Below, one piece after another: positions 12,645 to 24,328 of a DNA stretch of 64,000 nt. This DNA is from Gnetum montanum. Lineage: Eukaryota; Streptophyta; Gnetopsida; Gnetales; Gnetaceae. Where the stretch lies: contig MNCI01033682.1 of NCBI GenBank assembly GCA_015680685.1, positions 297,102-361,101 on the forward strand. The letters are read 5' to 3'. Below the pieces are notes generated by a model, which was not told the origin of the DNA, ran no database searches, and saw nothing but the letters and a program-made list of their open reading frames with translations. The position numbers were made by a program, and so were the translations under genes. The number at the start of each line of letters is the position of its first letter. The stretch's first letter is position 1.

Positions 12645-13601
12645 TGATGAGCATCAAAGTGTCACGTCGATGGCACCCATTGACATGGCCTCATCGATGG
12701 GCCCCCATTGACGAGGCCCCATTTACATGGTGTTGCCTCATTGATGGGGCCATGTGGATGTAGCATTTGCTACGTGTATGAAGCCCCATCAATGTAGTAC
12801 TATAGCAAAAACTATAAATACGAGCTCTCCAACCATGTTTATGCATCATTAAGTTATAATAGTAGGTGACCTCTTGCAATTTGTTCATTTGAAACTTAGA
12901 ATATTTTCTCGAGTGCCCACAATAGGAGTTATTAAGTGTATAGATCTTTATTTGAGCACTATTGTACCTTAACCACACTAGTTTATATAGCAATAAAGAC
13001 AAGCTTCTTGATAAACCTTGTAGCATTTTGGATAGTTTAAATGTTTTATTCTTGCATTTAATGTTTTTAGTTATTTGTTCAATGTTTCTTAGTAACTAAG
13101 CTAATTAAGTAATTAAGTAAGATAAGCTAAATAGGTTAAATACATAAATATGACCACTTTGAGTGTAAACACATATTCGCTTGGTAATCCTAGTAGTGTT
13201 ATTACTTGATGCACCTAGTAGCGTAGTGCTTAGTAACCCTGTAGTGGATATGTGGGTTCAAGATGTGTACGAAAAGTGGGACAAAATGCTATGTTAGGAC
13301 TAGTTAGAAAATAGTTACTTAGTTAAACTAAATTAGTTGTTAAATTATTTCATCTCTCTACTTTAAACATCAAAGAACATAAAACATAAAACAATAAAAA
13401 TCATATACCTCAACTACACTAAACCATACCACGTGCATCACAAGTGTAATTCAGAAGACAATCAATGACCTTTAGGGAAAGGTTCACTTCCTAAAAGACT
13501 AGTGCACTAGAAACTATAGAGTCCATGAAATTCAACCGGATCATACGTGAATGCTTTGTGATTCGTATGGTTAGGCATAGGGGTACCTCAATTGTTCATC
13601 A
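12645..13601 (+). repeat. Element B: 5' LTR
   Basis: TGATGAGCATC...GTTCATCA, 957 bp (3' copy 913 bp). U3 (12650-12800) is made of repeated words around ATCGAT and GGGCCC (e.g. tcatcgatgggcccccat). TATA box tataaata at 12813-12820; AATAAA near 12986. U5 has mini-repeats at 13165-13250. Confidence 0.92.
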
Positions 13602-13602
13602 T

Positions 13603-13620
13603 TGGTGCCATTGTTGGGGA
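13603..13620 (+). other. Element B: primer binding site
   Basis: tggtgccattgttgggga, one base after the 5' LTR; a tRNA-Asp-type site with a few transitions. Confidence 0.85.
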
Positions 13621-13754
13621 TTCTATTTGTTGAAACATGTGTTATCTGGGATTATTGAATATCATTAATATCATTAGATGAACCCAAGGTCAACATCATT
13701 CTCAAACAACATATAATTACAATAGCACACTAATAATTTTAATTGTTTTACAAA

Positions 13755-15666
13755 ATGTCTTCTTCTTCTCACAGGCACGATGATGTTAAACTACCAATCC
13801 CATAGGAGTGTCAAGTGGTATATACTCATCTAGATGAGTACATGCCCAACTTCACCTTCATCCTACATCAAGATGAGCAACTATGATGGCATGATATGGA
13901 GGGCAACATCATAATGCCCATCAATCAATCTATGCCTGTGATGTTGCTTTGAACTCTTAAGAAGTTAGGCATCCACGATCTTCAAGAAGAGTATATTGTG
14001 CATGATTACGACTACTAGGACCACCATCCCACTTACACACAACGTAGGTGAGATCAACATCAGGAGAAGCATCATGAGGCTATGAAGGGGAAATGGTTCA
14101 CTAATCCCTTGTTCTTATTGAACCAAGATGATAACGAGGACCCTCCCTCTAAGGGCTCTCAACATGACAATTCTCCATCCCTTATTATTGATGATGGGGG
14201 TGTGACCCTAAACCTGCAATCTACAATCAACAATCCAGGTTTAGAAAAAGATGGTAGTTAGGGTAAGGGATCAGATAAGCATCAAGATAATAAGAAATCT
14301 AATGATCATGGTTGTGACAACTAAATGGGAGTTGGCAGGCACCATGATGGTGGCAATTCTTCTCCCTCTTCATTTTTTTCATCTGCATCTTCTTCTTCCT
14401 TTTTTCTAATTCTAAAAGATGCTATAAAAAGGAATAATCGTGATGGAGGTTTTCAATGGGACAATAATTCTGATCATCAAGCCTGTAATGAATGAAGGGG
14501 TAACTGAGGACATCATCAATGATAACAAAATCATGATGATGATAAGCCTATGTTGGAAACTTGAAGCATGATTAATACTATATAGGTAGTAAAGATCCCA
14601 ACTAGGCATGTGAAAAATAGTCGAATCAAGCGCTTAGACATGAACAATATTCCAAGATATGAGGGGGGATATAACTCTGATCTGTAGACACATATACAAG
14701 CTTTCCACAGTGCCTTTGCCTTACAAAACATTGAAAATGATTGGTAGAAACTCAAGCTCTTGCCCAAGATACTCATTAAGGAAGAAAAAAGTTAGTATTG
14801 GTCCTTAGAGCCAAAATCTATCCACCGATGGAGTACAATGCTCGAGCTATTCAATGATAAATACCAGACATACTCCAAAGTGTCTAATCCGAGAAGGCAA
14901 ATCCAAGGTTGGAAAAAGGAAACATATGAACCCTTGGATGCCACCATGAGTAGATATTATTCTCTCTTACACCAATGCCCTAGCCATGATTATTCTCAAA
15001 GAAAACAATTCTGCCACATTATAGATGGGCTCAAAGCAAAAACGAGAAGAACTCTTGGGGTTTATGCCCAAGGGAGACTATTTGAACTAAGAGCTCATCA
15101 AATCCAAAGGTTGATAGAGGAGGTAGCAAAAAAAGAAGATGAGTTGAAAAAAAGGGAAAGTGTAGAAGAATATAATAGGGATCCTTTCATTAGGAAAAGG
15201 GAGGTCTAATTCTGTGATGAAGAGAAGTCATCACTTGATGAAATGGTGAACAAGAAAACCTTGCCTATCCAAAAATTTGTTTTTGATATTTTGGCAAAGG
15301 TTGATAAATTATGGGACTCTTTGGATGAAAAATTTCAAATTTCTATAAAGATTGCTAAGGCATCCAAAGAGAAGAATAATGATTATGACCGTAGGAGGCA
15401 GAAAGAAGCTGAACGTGCCTACCAGAGAGGTAAGGACAAAGATGCTATAGTAGAAGAAGCTATGGAGACAAACTCTGATGATGAAGATGGATGAAACATT
15501 TGTCAATATGAACATCTAAAGGGATTTTGTTCTATGGTGTCACACTTACAAGAGTCTGGGGTGTATGCATTGAATCCACAACTAGCAAGAAGTCAGGCAC
15601 CTAGATGATTGCCTTATCCTCAAGGTAATCTAAGGCAGTTCCACTAGCAACAACAAGCTTACTATC
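13755..15666 (+). pseudogene. gag: Element B: gag part 1
   Basis: Starts at the ATG at 13755 (MSSSSHRHDD). The same frame holds throughout to 15666, with scattered in-frame stops only. Blocks are: FTFILHQDEQ then TGA (13884), a Ser/Asp/His-rich linker, 'HVKNSRIKRLDMNNIP' (14607), a retrotrans_gag-like helical domain with 'RWSTMLELFNDKYQTYSKV' and 'SRYYSLLHQCPSHDYSQ' (14825-15000), and a K/E-rich coiled region with 'EEYNRDPF' (15090-15480). A CxxC-type 'NICQYEH' follows; I see no full CCHC zinc knuckle. It ends at the insertion of element A (15662-15666 is one copy of the CTATC duplication) and resumes at 28700. Confidence 0.9.
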
Positions 15667-15962
15667 TTATGAAGTGTCATTAACTCGATGCGTCGACTAG
15701 GCCGCGTATACGAGGTCGCGTCGACACAGCCCTGTCAACGTAGCCTTTCATGCATCGACGAGGCCCCATTTATGCGGAGCCTATTTTGGCCTATAAATAA
15801 GAGGGCCTTCTACCTCATTTAGGTACCTATCAGTCTATAAATAAGAGGGCCTTCTACCTCATTTAGGTACCTTTCAGTTAGTTGTAGCGAAGCTCTTGCA
15901 GTTTTTTCCCGCAGGAGATAGAATATTTTCCAAGTGCCTGCAGCAGGTGTAAGAAAAGTGAT
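15667..15962 (+). repeat. Element A: 5' LTR, left part (U3 and start of R)
   Basis: Matches the 3' LTR from 27781 (the first bases read TTATGAAGTG here). GTATAC/GTCGAC-type U3 repeats occupy 15690-15780. The region with the TATA box is duplicated in tandem (15791-15834 and 15835-15878, 44 bp each), whereas the 3' LTR has it once. The sequence stops at an N (15963) in the middle of R. Confidence 0.88.
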
Positions 15963-15963
15963 N

Positions 15964-16486
15964 CATTCTTGTGGCACTAGTGGTTCAAATACCTCTCTCC
16001 TGTGAGAAGACATATTGGACGTTAGATGGTCCATGTAATCGATGTACCTTAATATTTACTTTAATCTACCTAGCGTGCGTAAATATTTCTATCCTGGGTC
16101 TGTTCCAACGACTTGAATGATAATTTCACTAAGGTTAGATGACGCATGTAAGACTAACAGTCCTCGACAACGGCGCTAATGATGAGTGGCTAGGTACCCC
16201 TATGCCCAACCATACGAATCACGGGCATTCACACGTGACTCGGTCGAAATCCGTAGACTGTAAGAACTTAACATACACTAGACTCTAACTAGTGAAACCT
16301 TGGGTTAGAATGGTTGTTGTCCTCCTAATCTCACTTATGAGGTTTTGTTTACGATGGTTAAGTGAGACTAAGGCTAATGATTTTTATAGCTTTTTACTTA
16401 TCTTTTGGCAGCTAATGAAGGTATGAAAAGAAAGGAATAAACTATTATCTAATCTCTAATTATCCTAGCTTGTATTCTAACTATTC
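15964..16486 (-). other. Inverted contig: 5' LTR right part, primer site, leader and gag start of A, upside down
   Basis: Read on the minus strand this block gives, in order: the LTR 3' part (16486-16180, matching about 28388-28694 of the 3' LTR), the primer site tagcgccgttgtcgagga (16178-16161), the leader (to 16039) and the first gag codons. Its 15964-16038 is the exact reverse complement of 16508-16582 (75 nt). The simplest reading is that a small contig with a 75-nt overlap was scaffolded in the wrong orientation. Confidence 0.9.
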
Positions 16487-16507
16487 NNNNNNNNNNNNNN
16501 NNNNNNN
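16487..16507. other. Assembly gap (21 N)
   Basis: Twenty-one N immediately before the true gag start; a second single N is at 15963. They bracket the inverted block. Confidence 0.99.
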
Positions 16508-16532
16508 TTACATGGACCATCTAACGTCCAAT

Positions 16533-18990
16533 ATGTCTTCTCACAGGAGAGAGGTATTTGAACCACTAGTGCCACAAGAATGTTAAGTGGTATACAAGCA
16601 TCCCAATGAATATGTCCATGACTTCACATTCATCCTACATCAGGATGAGCATCTATGATCGCGGGACATAGAGGGCAACATTGTGCTACCGCTCAACCGA
16701 TCGGCTCCTGCGATGCTAAATCACAATCTGGGCAGATTGGGCATCCAGGATCGTGGAGCGGGGTATGTCATGGAGGACCATAACTACCAAGACTATCATC
16801 CCACTAAGGCTCAATGAGCAAGAGACTAGTAGCAGGTGGACAGATATGAATAGTAGAAGGGGAAACACTTTAGTAGCCCCTTCCTCTCGCAAGGGCTGCA
16901 AGACGATGGGGATCCCATATTTCATGATACCCATTTGATCGAACTTCCCCTAGGGCAGTAAATCCTCCAGTCCATCATTCAGAACAAGCCTCTAAGTGAC
17001 CAAGATCCTCAAGGGGATGGAGGGTCACATAGTAAGGCTGGGTAGGATGATCGAGGCTATCATCAGGGTAGAGGGGAAGATCGACAGTGGAGCAGTAGCG
17101 ATGCCTCTCCTTCTTCTCCATCCTCTTGCTCTCCTACACCTTCATCTAGCTCAGGCTCTAAATTTAACCAAGGTAGGAAGGAGTGAAAGGATGATGGTAA
17201 AAAGGTTCGGAAGGGAAAATGTGAGGAAACGTGTGACCAATCGCACGAGCCTCACCGTCATGAAAGGAGGGGCTGCCAGAATTGTCACAGACATCATGGT
17301 CCTCAACAGGACTATGATTCGGATGAGCCGTTGTTGGCTACTCAGAGCATGCTCCAAATCACTAAGGCAATTCAAATTCCTAGTAGGCACGTAAAGGATA
17401 GTCGGATCAAGCACGTTGATATAAATAACATCCACAGATTTGAAGGGGGATACAACTGTGATCTGCAGACTCACCTGCAGGCGTTCCATGATGCCTGCAC
17501 CCTACAGAACATTGACAATGATTAGAAGAAGCTAAAGCTATTCCCTCACACACTCATCAAAGAGGCTGAAAGTTGGTACCGGTCCTTGGAGCCGGAATCA
17601 ATCAAAAGATGGAGTACGATGCTTGAAATTTTCAATCACAAGTATCAAACATACTCTAGAGTGGTGAATCTGAGATGGTAGATCTAAGGCTGGAAACAAG
17701 GGAATCATGAACCCTTGGATGTCGCTATGAGTAGGTACTACTCATTATTGCATCGGTGCCCTAGTCATGCTTACTCTCAGTGGCCACAACTTCACCACAT
17801 CATTGATGGGCTCCATTTTGAAATGAGAAAGACCCTTGGCATGTACGCCCAGGGATGACTGTTGGAGCTAAGGACCCATCAATTGCAGTGCCTCATTGAA
17901 CAGGTGGCCAAGGAGGAAGGAGAACTTAGGAAAAAGGAGAGTGCAAAAGAATTCAACCGGGATCCTTCCTTGAAAAAAAGGAAGGTCCGATTTTGTGATG
18001 AGGAGGATGAATCATTGCTGGAAGAAGTGGTGAATCGAAAGACTTTTCTGTTACAAAAGTTCGTATCTAAAATATTGGCAAAGGTGGATAACATGTGGGA
18101 CTCTTTGGATGAAAGAGTCCAAAGCGTGTTGAAAATCGCAGAGGAGTCCAAAGAACAAGGTAATGACCGCGATCGATGTAGGAAGAAGGAAGCTGAACGT
18201 GCCCAATATAAGGGTAAGGGCAAAGTTGCTGCAGTAGAGCAGGTTGCAGACTCTGACACCGAGGAGGATGATGAATGTGGCATATGCCAATATGAAAATC
18301 CTAAGGGATGATGTCTTGTGGTGTCACATCTTCAAGAATCTAGGGTGTACACATTGAACCCTTGCTTGGCATAGCGGCAAACACCTCGAAGATTGCCTTA
18401 CCCACAAGGTAATTCCAAGCGGTTCCACCAGCAGCAGCAAGGATATTATCCAAGTGGAGCACCACCGTAATCGTACGAATACTTCCAACAATGGTGGCAA
18501 CCACAAGCGTGGGGAATGCCACCTCCAAGGCAATAGTACCCTTACAAACAGCTAGATCCTTATGGGTACTACGTTCAGCAACCAGTCTCTCCACGGGACT
18601 CCTCCAGTCATGCGGCCTTTCAAAGTCATTACCATCCCCCGGAGTATTTTCGACCTCAATCGCCATCACCCAGGGGAGAGAGCCCACATCTCTTCTATCC
18701 TCCATCACCTTCTCCTTCCACTCCTCCACAATAGCCTACTCAACTGCCACCTGCCCCACCAATGCAGGAAGAGATACTACCATAGCTGCAGCAACGAAAC
18801 GCTATGAGGGCTATTAACTTACAACTGGCACCTCAGCCGAGTGAACCGGAACCCAAGCCACAAAAACGTCCTTTTTTCCAGCCCAATAATTTGAACATAC
18901 CCTCACATACACTTGTGGCCAATGCCTCTGAACCTACAAGCGCCTCCACTATTCCACCATCAGAGTAGCCTCCAAGCCAACCACACTCTA
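16533..18990 (+). pseudogene. gag: Element A: gag
   Basis: ATG at 16533 (MSSHRREVFEPL). One frame is kept into the protease with in-frame stops only; many are CAG/CAA to TAG/TAA or TGG to TAG/TGA. Order: N-terminal 'FTFILHQDE' block with TGA at 16656, a Ser/Pro linker (17090-17160), a Cys/His-rich patch (17220-17300), 'HVKDSRIKHVDINNI' (17390), and the retrotrans_gag-like domain (17560-17800; 'RWSTMLEIFNHKYQTYSRV'). The longest open piece, 17862-18311, is a K/E-rich helix with 'FNRDPSLKKRKVRFCDEED'. A Q/P/Y-rich tail runs 18400-18830. Structural particle protein; gag and pol were ancestrally one frame. Confidence 0.92.
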
Positions 18991-19019
18991 ACGTCCAGAC
19001 AGTCATGCTTATCCATGTT

Positions 19020-22000
19020 ATGATCAACTGGATCAAGGTAGGTCATCTTCCCCAAAAATTAACTGATCCGGGAAGCCCCCTCATCTATCTTTAGGTGGCA
19101 GGGAACAAGCCATGCAAAGCTCTTTTGAACTCAGGGTCAGGGGTCAATTTGATCTCTCATGATATGTATAAGAATTGGAACTTGCCCCACTAAAGAAGAG
19201 CAACATTCGGCTCGAGTTAGCAGACCAGTCCATCACCATTCCCTTGGAATTGGTGGAGAACATAGTGACCACCATTTGTGGGTGGTCCTACGCTATTGAT
19301 TTCCTGGTCATCCATGTGGAGAACTGCAAGGGGAACTTCCCAATCATCATGGGAAGGGCCTGGCTAAGCACAATAGATGCACGACTAGGACTCCGAGATC
19401 TGTCCCTGGAAATTTCAAAGGAAAATCCTTCCGAGAAGATTGAGAAGAAGCATGTTCCATGCATCTCGTATAGTGACTCAGGATGCAACTATGTGTAACA
19501 ATTATGGTCTACTAAGTGGATATCCATTCAAGCATGCAGTTAGTATATCGAGGAATCACCTGTTCAACAATGCCTATATGCAGCAACCACTAACCAGGAG
19601 GGCACCCAGTGGCTGACAACTGATCCTACTAGCAGCGCATTGTGCATGGAACTGCCTGAGGGGCTTGTGCAAGCCTATCTTGAAAGCATGGATGAGATGG
19701 AAGAGGTTCATCAACAGGTCTCCACTGTTGATGACCAAGATGATTTGGGGAAGCTACAAATCCCTGAGAGCTTCAAAAAGGAGCCCCTGGAGCTAAAGTC
19801 TTTACCAGCTCACTTGGAATATGCATTTTTGCAAAATGGAAAGCTAGTAATCATCAATGTCACCCTTTCTCTTGAATAGAAAAAGAGATTGATGAAGGTG
19901 GTAAACAAATGGGTTGTTGCATTCGCATGGTCATATCTTGAGTTGACTGGATTTGATCCCAGGGTCTGCCAACATCATATCTATATTGATCCTTCCATGA
20001 AGCCACGATGACAACCACAAAGGCAATTGAACCCCAAACTAAAGCAAGTCATAAAAGATGAAATTGAATAATTGCTAAAGGCGGGGTTCATCTATTCTAT
20101 TGCCAAGAGCAAATGGGTTAGCCCACTCATTATTGTGCCTAAGAAAGGTGGCAAGTGGAGGGTCTATATTGATTTTCAGTTGCTCAATATGGCAACCTTC
20201 AAAGATCATTTTCCGCTCCCATTTGTGGACCAAGTATTGAACACCATCGCAGAGCACCACTACTACAGCTTTTTGGATGGTTATAGTGGTTATAACCAAA
20301 TCCAAATAGCACCATAGGACTAGGCCAAAACAATGTTCACGAGTTCATGGGGGACTTTTGCATATAAGAAGATGCCCTTTGGCCTGTGCAATGCACTTGC
20401 TATGCTCCAACACTTTATCCTAAGCATCTTCCAGCAACAAATTGGCAATGGGGTAGAAGTCTTCATGGATGACTTCTTCACCTAGGGGGCCACGTTTGAG
20501 CAAGCCTTGGACCATTTGGAGTAGGTTCTAAAAATATGTGTAGACACCAATCTGTGGCTCAATTGGCAGAAGAGCCATTTGATGGTCCAAGAGGGCATCG
20601 TGCTAGGGCATCGCATCTCACAAACAGGGATCAGCGTAGATCCTAAAAATATTGGGGTTATCCAAGGAATCACCCACCAGCCAAGTACCATCAAAGATGT
20701 TCAATCATTCCTTGGACACACTGGTTACTACTGGCATTTCATTGAAAACTTCTTGAAGATCACCAAGTCGTTGGTAGAACTTACCAAGAAGGACGCTCCA
20801 TTCATCTGGACCAAAGAATGTGAGTCTGCATTCCAAGCGCTGAAACAAAAACTCGTAGAAACTCTAGTTCTATGGGCACCTGATTGGTCTAGACCCTTTC
20901 ACATTATGACGGATGCATCCAACTACGTCTTGGGAGCCATGCTTACACAGTGTGACAATTACAAACGTCCATATTATATCCATTGTGCAAGCTGTAGCAT
21001 TGTGGGTGCTCAGCTAAACTACACCACCACCAAAAAGGAGTTGATGGCGGTGGTGTTCGCCTTGGACAAATTCTGGCACTATGTGCTCAGATACTAGGTG
21101 TTTGTGCATATTAACCATAGTGCTATCTGGTTCCTGATGAACAAACCAATGGTGAGCCCCCGCATAATTTGGTGGCTGGTGATTCTTCAAGAGTTTGATC
21201 TTACCATGGTAGACAGGAGGGGGATCGAGAATGTGGTTGCTGATCACTTGTCTCGGTTGCAATGGGATGATGCAGAAGAGGAGGAGCCCTTATTCGACCA
21301 ATTTCCAGATGAACTCCTCTTCATAGCCGCAGTTGATCTGCAAGTGCCCAAGGAATCCCCTTGGTTCATCCACATCCTCACCTACCTCACCACTCAAGAG
21401 TTGACAAAGGAGTGGAACCATTGACAGAAACAACAGTTTCTCCATAAGGCCAAGCACTTCATGAAAATCAATGGCCACCTTTACAAGGTGTGCGCAGATG
21501 GCTTGGTTCGATGGTGTGTCCCTGATGGTGATACACTGCGTGTTCTCCAAGATGTTCATGAGGGCCCTTGTGGGGGCCACTATGCTGGACGCCGCACCAT
21601 CATTAAGATCCTGCTTGCAAGGTATTACTGGCCCACCATCTTCAGGGATGCACAATGGTTTGCCTGCTCCTGCGAACGATGCCAGAGGGACGGTAGGATG
21701 ACGACACGGTTGGAGGGACCTCAACAGTGGATTCAGCCACTGGAGCCCTTCAACATTTGGGGTATCAACTTCATGGGACGCATCACACCCCTGTCAAACG
21801 GAAAGGCATACATCATCGTAGTTGTGGACTACTATACCAAGTGGGCAAAAGCAGCAGCCATCGTTGATTGCTCTTCCAACACTATCGCATAATTTGTCCA
21901 GCAACAAATCATCAACAGGTTTGGAGTGCCACATGCACTCATCTCTGATAATGGGACTCATTTTATAGATGTCACTTTTCAGAAACTCATGCAACATTTA

Positions 22001-22711
22001 GGGGTAACACATAAATTTACAACACCCTATCACCCCCAAGCCAACGGGCAAGCCGAAGTTACCAATAGGGAGATCTCCAAGATCCTTACCTAAACCATCA
22101 GCAAATACAAGAGGGATTGGAGCACCAAACTCAACAATGCCCTATGGGCCTATCGCTCCACTTGGAAACTTCCTGTAGGGTACCCTCCCTATGAGTTAGT
22201 GTACAGAAAGTTACCAAAACTTCCGATTTAGGCCGAACTCCGCACAGTATCCACCGCCAGTGACTTAGGCCTTGACCTACCGCTAGCACAACTTGAACGA
22301 CTGATCAATTTAAGTGTGCTAGATGAGAACTGATTAGTGGCCCTATCTTCAAATTAAATCCACAAGGCCTATAACAAGAAACAACATGATCTTAGGATTC
22401 AGAAGGTCACATTTAGATGTGGAGACAAGGTGTTGTATTGGAACCCCTCATACATATCCCAATCGACCAAGTTTCAAACACTGTGGGAGGGACCTTACAT
22501 TGTCTCCGAAAGCTTCCCATCCAGGGCCTTGCTTATCCACAAACCTAAGGATCCCACCAAAACATATTTAGTTAACCACCAACAACTGAAACCTTTCCGT
22601 GAACTCCACTCACCTAGTTCCACAGCCTCATCATCACCCGGTCAGCCTTGCTCCATTTTTTGTGTCTCCTCCTTTCCACCCAGTCATGGGGGAGACTGTC
22701 ATCCCTACTGA
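19020..22711 (+). pseudogene. pol: Element A: pol (PR-RT-RNaseH-INT)
   Basis: The protease reads LNSGSGVNLIS (19120-19155), with the catalytic Asp changed to Asn. A 1-nt deletion near 19185 shifts the frame; from there to the TGA at 22709 it is one frame with stops. RT: KWVSPLIIVPKKGGKWRVYI (20110), YYSFLDGYSGYNQ, MPFGLCNA (20371), FMDDF (20464). RNase H: HIMTDASN (20900), YTTTKKELMAVVFALDKF (21020). Integrase: an H...H...C..C zinc finger (21560-21690), 'WGINFMG' (21760; Asp to Asn), ISDNGTHF (21945), QAEVTNREI (22050), then a GPY/F module 'LWEGPYIV' (22485). Copies the genomic RNA and integrates the cDNA; inactive here. Confidence 0.95.
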
Positions 22712-24220
22712 TCCATTCATACGTTTGCAAATTCTTTGTACATTTTTTTCCTTTCTTTAATTATTTTTCGTTTCTTTTTGTGTGTTTCATTTTTCGCATG
22801 ATTTCTAATATGTCGTCTTATTGTCTTCAGATGTATGGCATGGATGGTTTTTGTTGCGATGGGTAATGTACACTAGTCCACCTAGTTGTCTGGTTCCCAC
22901 TCTCGCATGGTTGTCTTTGGACTTTACATCTATTTTCCGTTCATAACATCGGTAGTGAGTTCCCATCATCCACCCATTCATCCACTTCATGGTTTTCCCT
23001 CTGTTGAGAACATGCAACCCCTTCACTTAACAAACATTATAATTAATGTGTAACTTGTGTAGTTCCCAGACTCAGGGATGACCCAATGGTTTGAATTAGG
23101 TGTGACGTAAAGGGGAATGCAATATTCATCGCTCTGTCCTATTCCTTGGATGGCTAGTGTGTCCTTACGAATTTCCTACCACTCCATGTTCTTCTCTCCA
23201 TGGAAGCTTTTGGGCAGTTCAACCTTGCATGGTGTGTGGTCCTCACCAAAAAATTAAAAAAAAGAAATAAACATGAGGATTCAATGCACATCCCTTGGTT
23301 AGATGCATGCGAACATGCATGGGTATTTGCATGGTGTGGTTCCCCCGAAAGAAAAAAGAGAGAGAAGAAGAATCATGAGAGAAACAAACAAACAAAAACA
23401 AAAACTCATGACATCAATGGTGGGAATTCAAAGCACACCCCTTAGACCACCTCTCATGGGCCACAAGCACTAGTTATGGGACTTCTTTGATCCCCTCTAA
23501 CTTCGTCCCATCTCACTTCCTTCCTCTCACATTTGTGGAGTGGTGGTTCTATGTGGGGTTATTCTTGCTTCCTTAGGGGATGGCTGGGACTTCATCTATT
23601 GTTGCGATGTCACTGAATGTGGATGGTTTTGGGTCTGAACTCAGGAACGGTTCTACCAAGTCACTTAACCACAACTGCACATGGGATTTCATGTGACCGA
23701 CGATCGGAATTCCATTTTCCTATCTCTCTGTCTTCACCCAGTTCTCCCCGTAACTCACCTCACTGCTGATCTTATGTTGTGAAAGTTCTTCATGATTTCC
23801 TTGGGCTTGCCATGCCTTGGTGGGATCTCTTAAGTAAGAGTCTTAACTGGCAAACACCATTTCTTGACCCTAGGGCCAATGGACCCCGGTGTTAGGGATA
23901 TGCAAGGACTACTAAGGCTATGGCTTGCTATGGGGAGGACCCACTTACATCTCCTTGGTCCTGCTTGTTAAGCCCCCCATCCTTTGGATTTCGTGGTTGA
24001 TTAGTTTTCGGGTCCCATCGCTTGCTTTATTCCCTGCAGAGTTCTTTTTGAGTCCTGTTCTCCTATTTTTGACTCTTTTTCGTGCCCAATTACCTTCCTC
24101 ATGTCCTTAGCTATGATCGGGCCTCTCATGCACTTCAACCGCCCCAATTTGGCATTTCAAATTCATCATTTCTGGCTTTTTTCAGGTTGGTCAATGCTGG
24201 TCAATAGGTAAACACCCTTG
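22712..24220 (+). other. Element A: post-pol non-coding spacer
   Basis: About 1.5 kb without a supportable ORF. A T-rich tract lies at 22740-22800. Blocks conserved in B (32930-34410) and partly C (40575-41100) include 'tatggggaggaccca' (23932; B 34147; C 40834) and 'catgtgacc..a..t.gaattccat' near 23690. Conservation without coding suggests structural or regulatory RNA/DNA roles in the element. Confidence 0.7.
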
Positions 24221-24328
24221 CATATACAGGGCCCCGTATACGCAACCACTGCGTATACATGACCCCGTCAACGCAGCACCTAACCCCATACACGGCCCCA
24301 TCGATGCAGCACCTAACCCCTATATATA
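24221..24328 (+). promoter_or_regulatory. Element A: internal U3-like promoter of ORF3
   Basis: A block of short GC-rich repeats (ggccccgtatacgc, ccccgtcaacgcagc, ggccccatcgatgcagc) is followed by the TATA box tatatata at 24321-24328. The same words (GTATACGC, CGTCGACGC, ggcccc) make up the U3 of this element's own LTR at 27810-27915, also just upstream of a TATA box. B and C have an equivalent block at the same place with their own U3 words. Confidence 0.6.

Noticed and set aside
12691-13026. 111-codon minus-strand ORF
   Set aside because: Falls wholly inside the 5' LTR of element B; chance opening.
15964-16582. Large inverted repeat that could form a hairpin
   Set aside because: The 75-nt perfect inversion is bracketed by N runs and is explained by a contig placed in the wrong orientation.
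17220-17310. CCHC zinc knuckle in gag of A
   Set aside because: Cys/His residues are present but the C-x2-C-x4-H-x4-C spacing is not met in A, B, C or D.
16996-17394. 132-codon plus ORF over gag of A
   Set aside because: Off-frame; the gag frame through the same bases carries the conserved 'HVKDSRIKHVDI' block.
17151-17489. 112-codon minus-strand ORF over gag of A
   Set aside because: Lies antisense to a continuous gag frame with recognisable blocks; composition mirrors gag.
18340-18729. 129-codon minus-strand ORF
   Set aside because: Antisense shadow of the Tyr/Gln/Pro-rich gag tail.
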